From Candidula unifasciata (Eukaryota > Mollusca > Gastropoda > Stylommatophora > Geomitridae), in contig CAJHNH020007002.1 in NCBI GenBank assembly GCA_905116865.2, positions 248,001-312,000 of the forward strand: a stretch of DNA of 64,000 bases. Direction: 5' to 3'. Positions within the stretch are counted from its first letter, which is position 1. The number at the start of each line of letters is the position of its first letter. Under the pieces are notes generated by a model. It was not told the origin of the DNA and searched no databases. It saw only the letters and a list, made by a program, of their open reading frames with translations. A program made the translations under genes and the position numbers. This document shows, piece by piece, positions 61,369-64,000 of this stretch.

Positions 61369-61416
61369 ACGTGTTTTTGACCATCAGTCAGCACTAGAAA
61401 TGTATGTGCCGAAGTG

Positions 61417-61608
61417 TCAACACCTTTGGGTGGATATGCCCTGAGCCATAGTTGGGCTGTCGTCTGAACACAACAGCGTCCCATCTGATTCCCCACTATT
61501 ACTACTAACACTAGATCCTGCATCAGTTTCAATAGAATTAATGTCATCACTTGATTCAAATGTTTTATCAACATCAAGTTTAGGGGCAGAAACATACGAG
61601 TCAGGCAT
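61417..61608 (-). pseudogene. piggyBac transposase N-terminus (truncated)
   Basis: The minus-strand frame starts MPDSYVSAPKLDVDKTFESS, is acidic and Ser-rich, and ends after MAQGISTQRC where a small shift breaks it. Only the family's N-terminal acidic region remains; the catalytic core has been replaced by the captured segment. Confidence 0.82.
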
Positions 61609-62114
61609 ACTTTTAGCGGTTCAGGTGAATCTCTAAAAAATTAACAATTTTCACTTCGACACCAAACACTAGAAAGTCGTTATGTGTAAAGCAGTGAATA
61701 TAAATGAATTACTTTCCGTGTTTCAGAATAGGAGATTTAGCGGTTTGAGGCGAAACATGGTCGGGCACATGATCGGTCGTTCCGTGTTTTTGGCCAGACA
61801 TCCGCCGGCCGATAATCGGTCATCCGTGCTAAGAGGGTTAAGTATAATCTACAGTATCACAGCTAATCCTAGATTTGTCCAACCCTCTCCCACCCACAAT
61901 AAACTTAACTCTTTCAGCCTTTAACAGTTATAGGTAAAAGCAATAAATATGTGTCTGAAAAACAGAGGCATGGTGTGGCACAGAAACTAATATAAATCAG
62001 CTATACAGCATTAATATAACGTTGTAAAGTTATGACAGCGGGGACATCGTTTCTTTTGGACTGATCAAGAAGTGCATGTCATGTCTTGTTTACTACCAAA
62101 AGAGAATTAGGTTG

Positions 62115-62465
62115 TATGGGGAAATCCATCAGAACTTCTTAGAGGACATTGTATTAAACATCAGTGGATGTCAGATACAGAAGTTTCATCATAGGAACTT
62201 TACATATATTAATGTAAGGGACAACCATACACATAATTTACAGGACGAAACTATTCATAAAAAAACATCTAGCAGAACTGGTGGTGTGGTTAAATGTGAA
62301 TTGTTTAAATTTAAATTATCAGAACTTCTTAGAGGACATTGTGTTTAACATCAATGAATGTCAGGCACAGAAGTTTCATCACAGGAACTTACACGCACAT
62401 AATTTCCAAATCAAACTATACACACAATTTACAGAACTAGATATTTACAGGACAACTCGTGTGCA
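62115..62465. repeat. Two copies of a 190-bp repeat
   Basis: TCAGAACTTCTTAGAGGACA and AGAAGTTTCATCA...GGAACTT recur at about 62127 and 62319. The complement of each shares about 60 bp with the candidate exon at 55559-55742. 61842-62114 shows nothing else. Confidence 0.82.
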
Positions 62466-62631
62466 AATGTGAATCATTTAGATTAAATGTAGAAATGAAC
62501 ATTAGCTCTTAAAATATATACTGCACGCTCAATCTCAATATAAAAAGTATAATGAAATAATAAAATAATGCACAAACTAAGATTGCCTGCATTACTATCA
62601 ACTTCTATGAAATGAGCCTACAAAATGTACT

Positions 62632-62826
62632 GTACCAGAAGCTGGAGACTGACCATCAGCAAAGTGTGGCTGAAGTCAGCACTATGGCCCTGCATTGTTT
62701 TCTCTCAGACCTCTGACTGTGTGCAGGCAAATGTGGGACTAGTGGAAACACTCCACACACCCACAATCACAGCAACAAGGATAGTCCTCGTGCACTAAAC
62801 ATGTCACAGGTCTCAAGAATAGGCAA
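62632..62826. repeat. Direct duplication, copy 1
   Basis: CCAGAAGCTGGAGACTGACC through TCACAGGTCTCAAGAATAGG is repeated 626 bp downstream at 63258-63450 with only a few substitutions. On the minus strand the Cys-rich frame is present, but no acceptor precedes it. Confidence 0.92.
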
Positions 62827-63257
62827 TTTGCAATATTAAAAGAACAAGAAAAATGTTTTCGCTGGTTACATGGAAAAGGTCCCATGATTACACTGTGATT
62901 GCAGTAACTTTCCGCCTGACACAGTTAAAAGTAGCACCCCCCGCCCCCAAGGACCACATCTACCGCTCTTCTAATACTCCTCTAAAAAACATGACACAAA
63001 AGGTGACTTCAATTAACTGGATGTCCTAGCTGTTAATGACAACACAGAATCTAAAAGGTGAGGCAAGGTGCTAACTTTAATGGTATGTAATCTATAATGG
63101 ATTGTTGTAAGTGTAAAGGAAGTTTAGCATTGAAGATACATTACCATCTCAAAAAAGAAGGTAAGGTTGATACATCTCTGAGCAAATATGTAGGACTAAG
63201 TCCCGCCAATGTTGGTTATAACAAATGCTGATTAATGTATATAAAACAGAAGTAAAT

Positions 63258-63450
63258 GTACCAGAAGCTGGAGACTGACCATCAGCAAAGTATGGCTGAA
63301 GTCAGCACTATGGCCCTGCACTGTTTTCTGTCAGACCTCTGACTGTGTGCAGGCAAATGTGGGACTAGTGGAAACACTCCACACGCCCACAATCACAGCA
63401 ACAAGGATAGTCCTCGTGCACAAAACATGTCACAGGTCTCAAGAATGGGC
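63258..63450. repeat. Direct duplication, copy 2
   Basis: Partner of 62632-62826. The stretch between the copies (62827-63257) has no recognisable gene. Confidence 0.92.
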
Positions 63451-63474
63451 ATTTTGTGTTACTATATAAACAGC
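63365..63474 (-). CDS. Candidate Cys-rich terminal exon (minus)
   Basis: Minus-strand acceptor TTTTTTAATGTTTCAG, then 110 nt to TAG. The peptide CLYSNTKCPFLRPVTC, then FVHEDYPCCCDCGRVECFH, has eight cysteines in 35 residues. Phase 1 at the acceptor is usual for extracellular modules. The pattern is not recognised; a VWC-like or other secreted knot is possible. Upstream exons would lie beyond the window. Confidence 0.35.
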
Positions 63475-63774
63475 CTGAAACATTAAAAAATCCCATTTCC
63501 ATGTACCACAGAATATTTTTATAGGTCAACAAGTAATGTACGTGTGTGATCACAACAGGAGCATTACATCTGCCATCTGAAGGATTTTTTCCTTACAGCT
63601 TATTCCAGCTGCGTCAACCAGCAATTTCCAGTAGTTTAAAATGTCATGAGGATTCCAATGTGATCATCGGGCCGGCCTGGTAGTTTTGTACTGCAATACC
63701 ACAGCTCCTCTCATAGACAATAATAACAGAAGATTATAGGCTGTGACTGGGTTAACAGCCATATGTACTTCCAG

Positions 63775-63940
63775 AGTGAGTAGTCGAGTAAATAAAAAAA
63801 AAGATCCACTGACCCTTTAAGCATGTTATAAAGTGACTAATTCCATGTTTTAGTTAAAACTGAATATGGGGAGGAAAGGGGGGGGGGGGGGGGGGGAGAC
63901 AGGATATTGCAGCCTAGTTCATAACCACAGCACACAACTT
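63775..63940 (-). mobile_element. SINE-like repeat, family B (minus), with poly-G run
   Basis: GATCCACTGACCCTTTAAGC, a G run of about 25 (63870-63897), then GATATTGCAGCCTAGTTCAT and AACCACAGCACACAACTTCC. Confidence 0.6.
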
Positions 63941-64000
63941 CCTGACAGAGAGTCACGTGTAGTTTAAAATTGGTGGAGGTGTGCTATTTAAGTAGGAGAA

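Larger units (their letters stand above)
57208..61837 (-). mobile_element. piggyBac-family element carrying captured DNA
   Basis: Reverse-oriented copy of the family at 29714-30599. The outer end at the right is CCCTCTTAGCACGGATGACC (as complement) next to TTAA at 61838-61841. 61375-61837 matches the MITE's first 470 bp, and 57215-57480 matches its last part. Between them lies 57532-61368, a copy of 50799-54723. At the left end TTAACCC (57204-57210) is present, but the terminal and sub-terminal repeats are deleted, so this copy is probably no longer mobile. Confidence 0.88.

Overview
The window is animal nuclear DNA: AT-rich, intron-rich and crowded with microsatellites, minisatellites, SINE-like repeats, decayed non-LTR retrotransposon ends and DNA transposons. 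The repeat style and the type of protein point to a lophotrochozoan, most likely a mollusc such as a gastropod. That assignment is inference; no rRNA or mitochondrial marker is present.

The backbone is one large plus-strand gene whose 3' part fills positions 942-50288. Fourteen coding exons can be joined in one continuous frame of 607 residues plus stop. The order is a cysteine-rich segment, two calcium-binding EGF domains, a SEA domain, three more EGF-like domains, one transmembrane helix and a tyrosine-containing cytoplasmic tail. The membrane-proximal layout (EGF-SEA-EGF-EGF-TM) is that of transmembrane mucins. The 5' part, which should carry the signal peptide and any mucin or VWD/NIDO region, lies before the window. 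Two features stand out: a furin-type RAKR site sits where SEA domains normally self-cleave, and a 13 kb GC-AG intron has a competing GT donor 14 bases upstream that would remove the tail.

The introns hold almost everything else. Most of the longer ones contain a private tandem array (units of 65, 43, 51, 42, 44, 36, 20 or 82 bp). One piggyBac transposon (4943-7768) has a nearly intact transposase and a tRNA-like Pol III segment. A short piggyBac-type MITE lies at 29714-30599. Two hAT-type non-autonomous elements have 8-bp target duplications, and a 35-40 bp TIR element lies at about 41650-42390. At least three SINE-like families are scattered through the window.

Beyond the gene (50.8-61.8 kb) lies a 3.9 kb inverted duplication. 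Its right arm sits exactly inside a second copy of the 29.7 kb piggyBac family, flanked by the transposase N-terminus on one side and a palindromic AT repeat on the other. This looks like a piggyBac element that captured neighbouring DNA. Between the arms, and again at 62-63.5 kb, are weak but phase-consistent minus-strand exon candidates of unknown function.
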